Counted from the first letter of the stretch, positions 53,213 to 64,000 are shown. The stretch: DNA of 64,000 nt from Anodontia alba (GCA_964016985.1 OZ024827.1:24262933-24326932), one strand, 5' to 3'. The notes: a model not told the origin generated them from the sequence alone. Translations and numbers: made by a program.

Positions 53213-53565
53213 GCTATGTGTAAAAGTGCTTTAAACCTCCCCCCCCCCCCCCCGGTGGTTTGCTCTACCGACCGTTCTAAGGCGGTGGTCCCGGTGTTAG
53301 TCTTACTCTTTGTTGCTTTGTGGTTTATTCTACGAGGCGATTTGTTGTATGTCTTTCCGTGTGTCATTTTGTTCTTGTGTTTTTCAGTCCTTTTAGTATT
53401 GCGATTACCTCGCTTGGGGAAGAGAGAGCTAATCTTAGTGCTTTTCGTACGTTTGTTCGGTTTGTGCTTGTTTAGTTTGTCGATTTCCTCTTCCTCTTGG
53501 GGTCTGGGAAGGGCTGCGGTTTCTGATTGTGGCACTCCCTGGACTTTTCTCTTACCTTTTGTTTC
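53213..53565 (+). repeat. Family 9 dispersed repeat
   Basis: AAAGTGCTTTAAACCTCCCC then GGCGGTGGTCCCGGTGTTAG, GATTACCTCGCTTGGGGAAG and GGACTTTTCTCTTACC. The open frame across it is a shadow. Confidence 0.65.
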
Positions 53566-53983
53566 TATGATATGTGATTGTGGTTATTCCGTGACATCTT
53601 ACAGGGACGATAGCGTTTTTCTTGTGCGTTTACGCGTTTGGGGTGCGTTTTGAAATCGTTGTATAACGTTTGCGTTTCGACAACGTTTCTAGCGTTTCAT
53701 ATCGTTTCGGCCAATCAAATTACAGAGCAAAGCGTTTCATGCAAACGCTAAATTTGCACATGCGCACTGAAGAGCTACGAACGTTTATCGAAACGCTTTT
53801 CACCGTTTCGGCCAATCATCTGGCCTTATCGAAACGCTGTTTTCCGTTTCGGCCAATCATATGACCGTTTGGCACCGTTTGTATCGAATAATAAATACCT
53901 GTTGGACCGTATTAAATCATGTCTTTACAACTAAAGTAATATGAGTTTACGTATAAAAATTGTATTTATTTTATTGTATTTTC

Positions 53984-53984
<1 letters not shown>

Positions 53985-54014
<30 letters not shown>

Positions 54015-54335
54015 ATAAAATAATTATAATTGAGATAATTTCGTATTTTCAAACGAATTAACGTGGTTGATTATTATATTTTGTGAAGTCTAATATTTCA
54101 CACTACAATCATGATAATCATTTTCTTTTGACAATTAAATGTTTTAGCGCGTAGTGCTCGGTATAAAATTTTAAGCAGATGACATTTTGAAGTTTTTTTG
54201 TTGTTTTTTTCTCTCTCATTTATTGAATCATATTAAAACCACATTTTTTTTACAAATAGATAATATTTATCTACGTTTTTTTTTTTTTTTTTTTTTTTGT
54301 GTGTGTCATTTTCTGTATTTTTTTTTTTTTTATTA
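53985..54335. repeat. Poly(T) runs inside the 4.8-kb element
   Basis: Long T runs at about 53990-54014, 54279-54298 and 54319-54331. Confidence 0.8.
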
Positions 54336-54720
54336 CTTATTTGCAAAAACATATTTTATCGTTTTATTGAGTTAATTTTCCACTTTCAAAAGAATTATTA
54401 TATTTTGTGAAGCCCAGTATTATTTTCACACCACAATCAACTTGTTTTGACAGATAAATGTTTTAAGGCTTATAAGTACACTGTATAAAATTTTCAGCAG
54501 ATGACATTTTGAAGTATTTTTCTTCTGTTACCTTGAAAAAGGTGTTGGCATTTCATACATATTATCTCCACAGGATATGACTTCCTATGCAAATTGTCTT
54601 CAGTCGAGATCAGTAATTTGCGGGAAATGTCAAAACTTGTTGTATGGAAGAAAATAAGAAAACAGTTCATGAATTGATCATCTGCTGAGTTAGCCCAGAG
54701 AGTGATAAAGGTTCAACTGG
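54167..54720. mobile_element. Family 6 MITE and a duplicated left piece
   Basis: AAAATTTTCAGCAGATGACA at about 54487 begins a full copy ending ATCATCTGCTGAGTTAGCC and AGAGAGTGATAAAGGTT. A first partial start, AAAATTTTAAGCAGATGACA, lies at about 54165. The preceding 130 bp are duplicated too (TATATTTTGTGAAG near 54075 and 54405). Confidence 0.55.
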
Positions 54721-55797
54721 ACAACGAATCGTTGACATGCTGCATTTTGTTGGCGATATGTGTAGATTCAGAAGATCAGAATGCGCGGAAATGCCGGTTT
54801 ATCTTGGTCTAAGGTGGTCTCAAATACCATAAGGTCGTTTCTCATTTCTTTTTGAAGGGGCTCAAATATATATTCAACCAGATCACCAACGCAGCGTGAT
54901 CAAGATCAAAGATTTTCGTTCTGCACCAAACTGAACTACGTCAAACTTGTGAATTGTTATTATTGTTTTGAGTAATATTATTTTTTTTTTTTAATGAAAT
55001 GTGCACTGACGTTTAAACAAATAGTGCTGGAACAGATGATCTGCATTACTGAAATATATTGCTAGAATTAAGTATCATCAATATTAATCTTTTTATTAGA
55101 TCTTTACCAAGTGAAAATCTCCCTCTGAGCATATGTATTACTCAGATCAGAGTGCGTGACGCAGTCTAGTGCATAATGGTGTCCACTCAGTTCACTGACT
55201 AGGTATTAATAGTATAAAATACTGTGATACATGAATTGCACAGTATCCAACTTATACACAGACTGATCAGATTTATAAAATGTAAAAAGGTTCATTTTTA
55301 CTTGTTTGGACCATTATTTTTCAAATACGATGCACTGTGCACATCGGAACAATTATGTGGTCAGTCGGCGAATAACTTGCTGGAGGGCTTTCGTGAAAGT
55401 GTATATTCCACTATGAAAACATTTTTGGTATGATAATGCAAAGCTGTTAACCCTTTAGCACGCTATATTTAGCAATATTTAAATATTAGAAGACGACGTG
55501 CTGGATTAACAGATCCACCAAATGCAACAAATGTGTGGACGAGTAGCATTTACCCAGATCAGAATGCGCGAATGCACATTCTAATCTAGAAGTTTGCATA
55601 CTGCAAGCTATACTTAAATGTTAGAAGACAATGCACTGGAGTAACAGCAGATCATATCGAATAAATAAAAAAAAACAAAAAAAACAATGTACAGACGAAC
55701 TGCAACGAATCAGATCAAAATGCATGGAGTTTGCATACTGCAAGCTATACTTAAATATTAGACTAATTTAGAATTTCTCATTTAAAGCACGCTGTAT

Positions 55798-56006
55798 TTA
55801 ACCCATTATAGTCCACAAACCCTTAAAACGGTAATTGGCAAACAGCCGCAGAACGCGGCGTGTGATCTGGGTCTTCACTGTTGGCAATTAGTTCAACCAT
55901 GTGTTTCTCTGAATAATTAAATAATATAACCTGGCATACCTAAAATCGAAATTAGAATCTTCCAATATATAGTGTGGGTGAGTTCATTCAGTCTACAATA
56001 AGTTAA
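55798..56006. mobile_element. Family 1B MITE, piggyBac-like
   Basis: TTAACCCATTATAGTCCAC at the left and CTACAATAAGTTAA at the right, with TTAA borders and AATATATAGTGTGGGTGAG. Part of the first stem is deleted. Confidence 0.65.
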
Positions 56007-56272
56007 ATGTTAGAAAACTATTGGCAAATCGTATCGAGTAAGACATTGTACAGATGAGCAGAAACGAACCAGATCAGAATACGCGGATGCCCTATATTTA
56101 CCATATAGTGGCCAAACTTCCCCCAACATCCAGCATAAAATATCTCGGGAAAAGGATGATCTACTTAAAATGTGTTAAATCAGTTTATACTAACACGCTT
56201 ATGCATTATCACATCGTACATGCGCAGGAACCATGGTATAACTAATGCCCCGTAACTGTATTTATTTGTAGG

Positions 56273-56274
<2 letters not shown>

Positions 56275-56341
<67 letters not shown>
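56275..56341. repeat. (CA)n microsatellite
   Basis: About 33 CA units. Confidence 0.95.
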
Positions 56342-56675
56342 CAATGGCGTTGTCTATGTCCCAAATCTTTCAATATGTTGTTAACTTCTTTCAACCTTTG
56401 TTTATTCCAGTGACTCACATGGCGTCAAGGTTATTTTTCATTTTTACAGTGAAAATTTAAAATTGAACAAAATAATTTAAAATCACCATAGGAATATTTG
56501 AGCTTTGCTTTGATTTTTTTTCTGTGGACTGCAAAGCTTTTCAGCTATGGATTTCACCGGCCAGTAGATTTAGGATAATCTGAAATGAAATGAATGACAG
56601 GTATTATCAAACGATTGGCACGTCTTATCAGGCGAATGACATGTCATATCAGATACTATAATAGGACTTCACAGG

Positions 56676-56803
<128 letters not shown>

Positions 56804-57329
56804 ATAAAAAAATAGAACACTGAAAACATTAAGAAGTAAGTATATTTTTTTTAACACATTTGGAATGTCAGAATGCAATGCAAAATAATCCTTTGCAGTC
56901 AATTTATTTCAACGCTTAGCACTCTGGGTAATATTTTCAGCAGGCGACATTTTAAACTATCACAAATTTTCGTTTGAAACATGCTAATAAATGAGATAGT
57001 GAAAAAACCATTTAGGACACATATGTGTAAAAGACAACATCTATGTAGATGTAAAAAGTTTTTAAAATGGGGTAAATAAAACAAATGCTACTGAAGGTAA
57101 TGTTACAAACGAAGTTATTCAGATATAGTGTAGTCCAAAACAAATGAATACCTGCTTATCATACTTAATTGTTATTATTATTATTTTTATTATTATTGAA
57201 TGACAATGAAAGCTTAAAATCAATCATATTTAAACCTGTGCGATCCACACAGAGTGATAAATATATTCCCTAGCCACTGTCAACTTGATTTAAGCATCAA
57301 AATCTCAGTACGTGTTTGATTATGGATAA

Positions 57330-57358
57330 GAAAGAAAGAAAGAAAGAAAGAAAGAAAA
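57330..57358. repeat. (AAAG)n microsatellite
   Basis: About seven AAAG units. Confidence 0.85.
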
Positions 57359-58475
57359 AGAATATCTTTGGATATTATATAAATTCTGAATTAAAATTTT
57401 TCTGGAAATTAATAAATTAAAATTGATTTTTTTTTCACAAAAAAAAGGTAATTTGAAATTTCATCCCAAATTAAAGAAATTAACAAAGATACACTTAGGA
57501 AATTTCTATCCAAATATAAATGAAGAATAAAATGACTTCCATTATGTCTGGTGTTGTCTAAATTACAAATAAACAAGCAATAAATCCGTTAATACTTCAT
57601 GTGTTTTTTCTCATCCAATCAGAAATAAGCCGAAAAAGCCTTGGAGGTGCACCTGCATGTCATTAAATTTCCAATAAACAGTACATGGAATGTGCATTTC
57701 CTGTATTTCATCCTCTTTAAGCAATACATAGGCTAGCTAATATTATGTTACATTTGAAAGATCAAAAGATTAAATTTAGAATAAAAGGAAATGGTATAAT
57801 AAATAAATAAAAAATGTAAATGAAATTGGAAAATATCATGATATTATACACATTAATTACTCCAGATTCATGTAGCATAGAGTATTTGATGATAATTAAT
57901 ATGAATCTTCATTTCTCCACTAAAATAATTTTGTTATGGATATTTATTAGAATTGTCTCACTGAGGCAAAATATTACGAAAACGCAATCTTGAATCTTGA
58001 AAGGGGAACTCCCGTATACGGTAATATAGTGAATGTTACATGTGTAAAACCGTGACTTGAATAGTTATTATAATTAAGTGAAACTGAAAAAAAAAAAAGA
58101 TCTTAAATAACTTGAGTCCGCGGGGTTTTGATTGACTAAAGCTGCAAACGATGAAACGTTTGCAAACAGACAGGGTTTCCATGACAGCGTTTTCCGAACG
58201 CTAATTTGATTGGCTAATATTCGAAACGCTTGAAACGTTTCAGAAACGATGCTCTGATTGGCTAAAACCGTAAACGATCGTTTAAGCGTGGTCCAAACGT
58301 TGCGTTTCCAAATCGTTAATAAGCGTTTCGCATGCGTTTCCGTGGACAAGAAAAACGCAATCGCCACTGTATATACACTTGTATGGCTTTGTTTTGCATT
58401 CCTTTAGTATAAATAATCTTATCCTGCAATGCTCGTGCCGTCGTAAATCTGTTGTCAGTTTAGATAATCAAAATC

Positions 58476-58907
58476 ATGTTTAAACCAATGATTTGTTGTT
58501 TCAGACTAATTGCACATTACATTTGCAAATGCATGTTGGATGTAAAAACCACAGTTTGTATGGCATGGAAAGAAATTGATTGCGACTGTTGGCACCAAGA
58601 GATTATGTTTGAATATAAAATATTCCGAAATGGGAATCTGCTAAAAGGTTTTTATCCAAATATGTTATTTCGTCATGTAGCGTCTGTGAACCTGGGTCTG
58701 AGGAGTTATGATTCAACTGGTAGTTTGGCATATGAGAAATGCTCAGACCAATATAGAGCTGTTCTTCACAGTAAAAATAGAATTCTCTCTTCATCTGTAA
58801 ACTCGAGAGTACCTAGCAATTCTGCAAACATGGATGTTCCTGGTCATATTTCAGGGTTGGTAAAGTATTATGCCATAATCCGCAATATCCATCCACACCA
58901 TCTATGA
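58476..58907 (+). CDS. Hypothetical ORF, 143 residues, function unknown
   Basis: Open from ATG 58476 to stop at 58905-58907, one of the longer frames outside transposons. The protein is Cys- and Ile-rich at the start (ICCFRLIAHYICKCMLDV), with no motif I recognise and no homologue in the window. It lies 100 bp beyond the right end of the 4.8-kb TIR element and before a family 1 fragment. No splice sites or codon bias argue for it. It could be chance, an exon fragment, or unrecognised transposon coding sequence. Confidence 0.2.
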   Translation: MFKPMICCFRLIAHYICKCMLDVKTTVCMAWKEIDCDCWHQEIMFEYKIFRNGNLLKGFYPNMLFRHVASVNLGLRSYDSTGSLAYEKCSDQYRAVLHSKNRILSSSVNSRVPSNSANMDVPGHISGLVKYYAIIRNIHPHHL

Positions 58908-59011
58908 GAGGAATTTCTGAGGTATTGCGCCATAACTTAAAGAGTTACCATATAAACACTATTGTATTTCTTTGTAGAGTTTCTTTTAGTTCATTTGAAT
59001 GAGAAACATAC

Positions 59012-59083
59012 TGCGGCGTCTGATCTGGGTCTGCACAGTTTGCCAATTACCCTTTTGAGGGTCCCTAGACGAAAATGGGTTAA
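59012..59083 (-). mobile_element. Family 1 MITE, one end
   Basis: GCGGCGTCTGATCTGGGTCT, TTTGCCAATTACCCTTTTGA and AATGGGTTAA with TTAA at 59080-59083. The other half is missing. Confidence 0.55.
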
Positions 59084-59421
59084 TTGTTTGAACAAATTAC
59101 CAGTGCACTTTTTCAAGTAATTCTCAAATATGTTTTAAATATACTAGCCAAAACTGCTAACGCAACAAGACTTTTTGTTGTATCTTTTTTATTAGAAAAG
59201 CTATGATCATGAAACTCTGTAATTTTTGTTTCTACACAATGACGTTTAAGTCAGCATGTGCAAATGTTACGGTTGGTTGCTATTCGTTGAGCATGGAGTC
59301 CAGGGTTCAAAACCTTATTTTGGTGCTGCACGTGCAGCACGAGTTGAGTTTTTTAAAACCGGTTCTAGCTGCATAGAGCCACACGATCGCCCGATGAGAT
59401 AAGACAAACAACATTGTTTCA

Positions 59422-60573
59422 TTGGCGAGACTAAGCACAGAAGAGCGCGGACAAGCCATCGGGATGCTCAGATCTGGTCGCAGCCAAACTACGGTATCCC
59501 GTATACTGCGCTGCTCGAGGTCGTCAATATCCCGACTCTGGCTGAAATTTCAACAGACCGGTAAGTCATTTTCAGCAATATCATTTAGACCTTCGTTGCT
59601 TTGTGTTTTTTCGTTTTGATAACATTTTTATGCCATATTCGACCCCTACTCCCTCTCCACCCACACCGCTTGACAACGAATTTTTTCCATTTCAGGTCAA
59701 GTCAAAGATCGACCCAGAGCTCCCAGAAGCCGTGTGACGACTTGAGCCCAAGGTAATCGACTGAGAACCCAACACCTTCGCGACAGATATCGACCAGCGA
59801 CGAGGACCTCTGCGACAACGATTGGGAACCATGGTCGACCTATCAGTGCTCAGACTGTTATCAATCGGCTGAGAGCTCATGGAATACGCCCACGTCGCCC
59901 TTACGTTGACCCACAGCTGCTGCAAAGACACAGACGTGCCAGGCTACAGTGGTGCAGAGCACATGTTCGGTGGCAGGCAGGTCAATGGAACCAGGTTCTG
60001 TTCTCTGATGAGTCCAGGTTCACCCTAGAGAGATCAGATGGACTTGCTCGCGTCTACCGTCGTTCCGGTGAACGCTACACTGACGCTTGTGTCAAACAGA
60101 CTGACAGATTCCGTGGAGGATCGGTTATGGTGTGGGCTGGCATAAACAACAACAGGAAAACAAACTTGGTCATTATTAATGGAAATCTAATCGCCCAACG
60201 TTACAGGGATGAAATACTGGCACCCGTGGTCATTCTGTATGTGAACGCCAATCCAAAGGCGATTTTCCAACAGGACAATGCACGTCCACACACAGCGCGA
60301 CTGACGACGCAGTATCTGCAGGCGAACAACGTCGATGTCATGGAATGACCGTCGAAATCCCCCGACCTTTCTCCTACAGAGCAGGTATGGGACCTGCTTG
60401 ACCGACGTGTACGTCAACGTCCTGTTCAGCCGCAGACGCTACGCCAGCTCCAGTATGCATTGGTGCAAGAATGGGACAACATCCCAATGAATGTGATTAG
60501 GCGGTATATACGGTCAATGAGACGCCGCTGTCGCGCAGTGATTCAGTCTGCTAGAGGGCACACGAGATACTGA
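59422..60573 (+). pseudogene. Tc1 transposase (DD34E), intron-containing, two nonsense codons
   Basis: Conceptual product of 338 residues after removal of a 135-bp intron. N-terminal helix-turn-helix: RGQAIGMLRSGRSQTTVSRI, then a second HTH after DRPRAPRSRVTT (HLRDRYRPATRTSATTIGN). The catalytic domain has VLFSDESRFTL (first Asp), VMVWAGI, FQQDNARPHTA (second Asp) and SPDLSPTEQVWDLL (Glu), with exactly 34 residues between the second Asp and the Glu, so DD34E. Stops: TGA at 59743-59745 (CGA expected) and TGA at 60346-60348 (TGG expected, before PSKSPDL). The first codon is TTG, not ATG, and no in-frame ATG exists upstream before a stop, so the start is also lost. Otherwise the frame is continuous: recently inactivated. 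Confidence 0.85.
59561..59695 (+). other. Probable spliceosomal intron in the Tc1 transposase
   Basis: Donor G|GTAAGT at 59561 and acceptor TTTTTTCCATTTCAG| ending at 59695, with a pyrimidine tract. Removing it joins FQQTG to QVKDRPRAP in frame, the normal Tc1 order between the two HTH subdomains. Length 135 bp, phase 1. Confidence 0.7.
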
Positions 60574-60776
60574 AATGTGGTAATTTTTGAAAACCAACCC
60601 CAGTGACGTGTTTGTGATCATTGTGGCGTTATCTGATGAGTTTACCCAAAACCGCTTATGCTGTTCACTGTCAGATTATTTCTCTTTATATGTGTCAAAT
60701 TTCATGAAATTATCGTAAAAAATGATTGAGCTATTTGAATTTGAAGCTTTTGTTGCGTTAGCAGTTTGGGCTAGTA

Positions 60777-60989
60777 TAGTTTTCAAATGCACTCGTAGGA
60801 ATGAGATTTTGACAGTGCATAATGTATATGCTTCCACGACATGGCTGCATCTTCAGTAGTTTTGGCATTAAAATAAGTCTGGTGCATATATATATAACAT
60901 GTATGTTTGAAAAGTTGTTTCGTTTTCTTTTCTTTCATAAAGTCGTTTTCCTTTTATTTGTCAAAATTGCTTGACAGCGCAAGGCAAGG
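60777..60989. other. Nothing recognised
   Basis: Short spacer. Confidence 0.4.
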
Positions 60990-61320
60990 ACATCACCCTA
61001 GTGTCCTTTAGACATCTTTCGTTTTGAGCTTCACACTTGGCACAGAAGAAGTTTTGCAAACGTTTAGCTTGATTTAATGCAAAACCATTTGTCGTAACTA
61101 TCTATGCATAAAATGATTTCTGTTCATTGGTTTTAATAAACAAATCGAATATTTACATTTTTCCCATACTAAACATGACTGCAAAATATGAAAAAAATGA
61201 CAGGGTAGGTAGTTGGATGCAGGTTTTCAATAAGTTCCATGTTCATAATTTCTGGCAGTTTCAAAATATTGTTATGAAACATCGGTAACTTTAAGTCAGT
61301 GAAGAAAAGAAAAAATATTT

Positions 61321-61352
<32 letters not shown>

Positions 61353-61480
61353 CATTTTACTATAGAAATTGCATAGGTCAGAAAATTAATTTTATAGTAA
61401 AAATTGAAATAAAGCACAAGAGAAGAATTGACAAATGGCTGTTGATAAGATATTGTCAATCAAAAATCATTTAAACTACG
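60990..61480 (-). mobile_element. Second copy of the 574-bp TIR element, diverged
   Basis: Compared with 51410-51983 in reverse: TTAATGCAAAACCATTTGTC, GTAACTATCTATGCATAAAA, AGGGTAGGTAG, ATATTGTTATGAAACATC and TATAGAAATTGCATAGGTCA all align in order. One end survives as TTTAGACATCTTTCG. A (TAA)n run at about 61323-61350 has expanded inside it. Confidence 0.65.
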
Positions 61481-61584
61481 AATAAAAACGTCTTACCGAT
61501 GGATGTTTAAGGTATAGTAGTGTGATATGCGGAAACGCAGTTCCAGATCAGATACGAGAGTTAAGATCCAATATCAAATACGTG

Positions 61585-61709
61585 AGCAATTTTGTCGCAG
61601 AATAGACTGCGCTTTCGCGTAGTCTGTACAGGGCCTTTGGTGAGCCACTATAGGATATATCACAGCGAAGGCAGTCTGATCAGGGCATTCGCTGTTATGG
61701 CATAATGTC
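61585..61709. mobile_element. Family 2-like hairpin fragment
   Basis: AGACTGCGCTTTCGCGTAGTCTG and GAAGGCAGTCTGATCAGGGC with GGGCCTTTGGTGAGCC; diverged. Confidence 0.4.
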
Positions 61710-61735
61710 TTTTTTTTTTTTTTTTTTTTTTTTTT
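61710..61735 (+). repeat. Poly(T), 26 nt
   Basis: Homopolymer run next to the family 2-like fragment. Confidence 0.9.
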
Positions 61736-62120
61736 ATCTCCGGTCAACCATAATTAAATACCACTAGAAGTGTGTGGAAATGAGTCTGCAGTACAACTAT
61801 AATACCATATAAGCCTTCGTATATTTTTATGATTGTCAGTTCTTTTCTCGTGCAGTTGATTGAATAAGAGGCACTGTTTTACTGCCGGTGAGATTTTATG
61901 GCGCTATAACGATATGTATATGTCATAAACATCATTACTTTATCATTTCAAGAGATAAGGAGTCTGAAAACATACGAAGAGTAAATGATTAGACGACAGT
62001 CTATCAAAACCTTCATTTTTCCATTATCTGTACTTTATACTGAATAATTAAAGGGAGAAACTCTTCACTAGAGTCCGCAAAAATGCAGTCTGTTTAAAGG
62101 AATAAGATACACTTCCAGGC
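61736..62120. other. Nothing recognised
   Basis: No coding or RNA signal. Confidence 0.4.
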
Positions 62121-62183
62121 GTGAGGGGTGGGGGGCGGGGGGGGGGGGGGGGGAGGGGGGGGGGGTTGTGGTGGTGGTGGTGG
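62121..62183. repeat. G-rich tract with (GGT)n
   Basis: G runs of up to about 17 followed by (GTG)n. A potential G-quadruplex site; the length may be unreliable in assembly. Confidence 0.8.
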
Positions 62184-62214
62184 GGGGAACTCTGTCAAAA
62201 TTGTTTTTGCCTTT

Positions 62215-62285
62215 CTTCCGAAAAGGTGTTTACTCTAAAACGAAAGAATTCGCTCCCCTTAGGAGCAAATTCTTTCCTTTAGGCT
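62215..62285. mobile_element. Family 7 hairpin
   Basis: TTACTCTAAAACGAAAGAAT / ATTCTTTCCTTTAGG around TCGCTCCCCTTAGGAGCAA; the flank CAAAATTGTTTTTGCC matches other copies. Confidence 0.6.
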
Positions 62286-62320
62286 TACACAAAGTTGTCG
62301 TTCGTTGTAAAATAGCGGAA

Positions 62321-62411
62321 ATATTCAGTGAACTCTCGTTATCTCAAACAGCAAGCACCAGAATTTTTAGTTTTAGATAACAAAAGTTTCAGATAATAAG
62401 AGTCAACTTTA
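62321..62411. mobile_element. pogo/Tigger-like MITE, decayed
   Basis: CAGTGAACTCTCGTTATCTC at the left and, inverted, AAGTTGACTCTTATTATCTG at the right, about 91 bp. It is a shorter relative of the 3475 element. Confidence 0.5.
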
Positions 62412-62699
62412 TCCGGCTGAGTTATCTGATATTCATTTCAGTGTCCATTTCGATTTACGTGAAAGCAATGCGAGTAATAAACTTCGTTTAACCGTCACTA
62501 GACTTGCCCAAGTCAGTTCACTGATTCCCTCCCCCCCCCTTTTTTTTTATAAATATTGAAAATAATAATTAAAACACCAAGTTTTATATCTACATGTGCT
62601 GTTACTGGAATGAACATTCAGAAAAAAAAACTAAAGGGGCTGTTACAATATTTTGCCCTTAAAGAGATATTTCCAATAACAAGGAAGGCAAACACAAAT
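62412..62699. other. Nothing recognised
   Basis: Unassigned, with short C and T runs near 62530-62548. Confidence 0.4.
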
Positions 62700-62935
62700 G
62701 TAGGCTTGAGCAAGTCTAAACCTTTAACACTTAGCTGTGCTAATTCAGCAGTTGACAAATTGGTAGTATTTTTCTTATTTTGCCCAGAAAACATGATTCG
62801 ACTTTTCTTGCAATTTGTCCCCAATGCAGACAATTTGCATGAAATGTCAAATCCTAATTTCTGGGCAAAATAAGAAAATGTTTCAAAATGTCATCTGCTG
62901 AAATTTTTACCCTGAATGCTAAGCGTTAGCTATAG
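62700..62935. mobile_element. Family 6 MITE, complete
   Basis: TTTAACACTTAGCTGTGC at the left and CTGAATGCTAAGCGTTAGC at the right, with inner AATTCAGCAGTTGACAAATT / TTTCAAAATGTCATCTGCTG and stem TTATTTTGCCCAGAAA / TTTCTGGGCAAAATAA. Confidence 0.7.
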
Positions 62936-63485
62936 GAAGCTGATATTTTAATTATGTAGGCTAGCTGTTTGGCTAATGCAAAGCGGTAATAAAACTGGTT
63001 TTATTATGCATTAGAATAACAATGCTGCTATGTAAATATGATTACATGGAATCGAATTCTATCTTTTATAACGTTGGTGTATTGTATAAAGACTGGCTTT
63101 CTGTCTGGCTAATACAAGTTTTAAATACAAGTATCACTTATTTTTCAATCTTTTTAAAACTGAATTACAAGAGTGCCCACGCCGTTGTTGCAGATTTGAT
63201 TCTAGTTTGCTACGAAAGAAACTCTGTGTTGCGACGTTTTAACAAAAGCTCAGTTTAAGTTATAAAAATGTGTCGATATGTAGATGTCTTGCTAAATATT
63301 GATAATGTCTAAATTAAAACTGGAGATACCCGGGAACGGTCATAGATACGCAACACAGACCTCCTAAGGCACCCGAAAGGGGTTTAATTACATGAAATGA
63401 CCACAGGACGAGCAGCCTGTCCAGAACAGATCGAAAAAACGGACCAAGCGCAGATAGAACAAACAAACCACGAGAAACTGCAATA
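62936..63485. other. No gene; family 9-like words at the end
   Basis: About 63320-63475 has ACAGGACGAGCAGCC and CAAGCGCAGATAGAACAAAC, loosely like the minus family 9 copies. No coding call. Confidence 0.35.
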
Positions 63486-64000
63486 CAGTGAACGCTCGTC
63501 ACAACGACAGCTTTTGTTCCCAAAGACGTTGCCATTAAAACGAATATGCTGTAGTACAGAATACAAAATGAGCAGATTGATATGTAAGAAAGGTCTTGTT
63601 TTGTTCTTATTTCCTCTCACAGAACATTTGTTTTGCATATTTGTTAGAATCGCCTGAGGCGATTCTAACAAATATCCATAATATATGATTTTTTAAAGTA
63701 TTAAATACAGCATAATTTGTGACTAATTGTTACAGTGAACCCTCGTTACAACGACAGCATTTGTTCCAAAGACGATTTTATTGTTGTACAGAATACTAAA
63801 TGAGCAGATTGATATGTAAGAAAAGTATTGTTTTGTTATTATTTCCTCCCACAGAACATATGTTTTGGATATTTGTTAGAATCGGCCTAAGGCGCCCTAA
63901 GGCGATTCTAACAAATATCCAAAACATAATATTTTTTTAAATATTAAATACAATATTCTTGCATAATTTGTGACTAAATGTTACCTCTTAAGCGGAGGTT
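63486..64000. mobile_element. pogo/Tigger-like MITE, two head-to-tail copies, cut by the window end
   Basis: CAGTGAACGCTCGTCACAAC at 63486 and CAGTGAACCCTCGTTACAAC at 63733 begin two copies of about 247 bp, with TA before each. Each continues through TGAGCAGATTGATATGTAAG, TTATTTCCTC and a hairpin tip TTTGTTAGAATCG...CGATTCTAACAAA. No right TIR is seen between the copies, so the unit is a partial tandem duplication or the right end lies beyond 64000. Confidence 0.6.

Larger units (their letters stand above)
59142..60776 (+). mobile_element. Tc1-type DNA transposon, 1.63 kb
   Basis: TIRs of 27 bp with one mismatch: left TACTAGCCAAAACTGCTAAC, right (inverted) TACTAGCCCAAACTGCTAAC, both running on into GCAACAA. 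TA stands outside both ends (59140-59141, 60777-60778), the expected Tc1-mariner target. It encodes one transposase gene (59422-60573). The intact ends mean it could still be moved by an active relative. Confidence 0.85.

Noticed and set aside
53210..53653. 147-codon frame with hydrophobic stretches
   Set aside because: It runs through a family 9 repeat and into the end of the large TIR element; similar frames occur in other family 9 copies by composition.

Overview
This is eukaryotic, repeat-dominated DNA with no convincing host gene. I read it as intergenic or intronic sequence from a marine invertebrate, most likely a bivalve mollusc. The reasons are the density of short hairpin transposons (MITEs), a tRNA-derived SINE with a metazoan-type body, long tandem arrays of about 150 and 180 bp, a decayed hammerhead-ribozyme-like motif of the kind I associate with bivalve retroelements, and non-LTR, Penelope-like and Tc1 remnants. 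The species assignment is inference from memory of repeat style; no host gene is available to test it.

Main coding content, all from transposons. (1) 19767-27413 is a 7.65 kb non-LTR retrotransposon (LINE) with 13-bp target-site duplications. It has an intact ORF1 (20155-21237) and an ORF2 carrying AP-endonuclease, reverse transcriptase and a C-terminal Cys/His motif (23404-26984), broken by one frameshift. A variant 2A-like motif lies ahead of the endonuclease. (2) 59142-60776 is a Tc1-type DNA transposon with 27-bp terminal inverted repeats (TIRs), a DD34E transposase, a probable 135-bp spliceosomal intron and two nonsense codons. (3) 32625-33790 (minus) is an RTE-like reverse-transcriptase remnant in one frame with three stops. 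(4) 12712-13255 is a Penelope-like reverse-transcriptase remnant. (5) Two copies of a tRNA-derived SINE (39550-39848, 50705-51009) each have clean target-site duplications.

Non-coding layout. At least eleven hairpin or TIR families recur; for reference I number them 1 to 11. Family 1: TTAA-flanked, piggyBac-like, GATCAGACGCCGC stem. Family 2: double hairpin with CCAGCGAAGACTCAGATCAG stems. Family 3: about 80-100 bp palindromes built from CAACGT/ACGTTG units. Family 4: 107-bp GC-rich palindromes. Family 5: CTGGGCCCAGTTGTTCAAAG ends. Family 6: TCAGCAGACGACATTTTG ends. Family 7: AAAGAATTTGCTCC hairpins. Family 8: CATCACGAAAACATGCCTAT ends. Family 9: long dispersed repeat of about 350-500 bp, no TIR seen. 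Family 10: hairpins ending in GCTGAAAGGGTT. Family 11 covers pogo/Tigger-like MITEs (TA flank, CAGTTGACTCTCGTTATCTC-type ends). A larger TIR element of about 4.8 kb (53602-58369) has CCAAT-rich subterminal repeats.

Region by region: 1-11.2 kb is hairpin MITEs and simple repeats; 11.2-19.7 kb holds A-rich low-complexity sequence, a Penelope-like remnant, a hammerhead-like relic and a 180-bp tandem array; 19.8-27.4 kb is the LINE; 27.4-36 kb holds diverged tandem repeats, the RTE remnant and a 150-bp array; 36-53.6 kb holds nested palindromes, SINEs, 5S-like sequence and many MITEs; 53.6-58.4 kb is the big TIR element; 58.4-64 kb is Tc1 plus further MITEs. Nested insertions give a relative order of activity, for example a pogo-like MITE inside a family 4 palindrome, a SINE inside family 10, and family 3 inside family 9.
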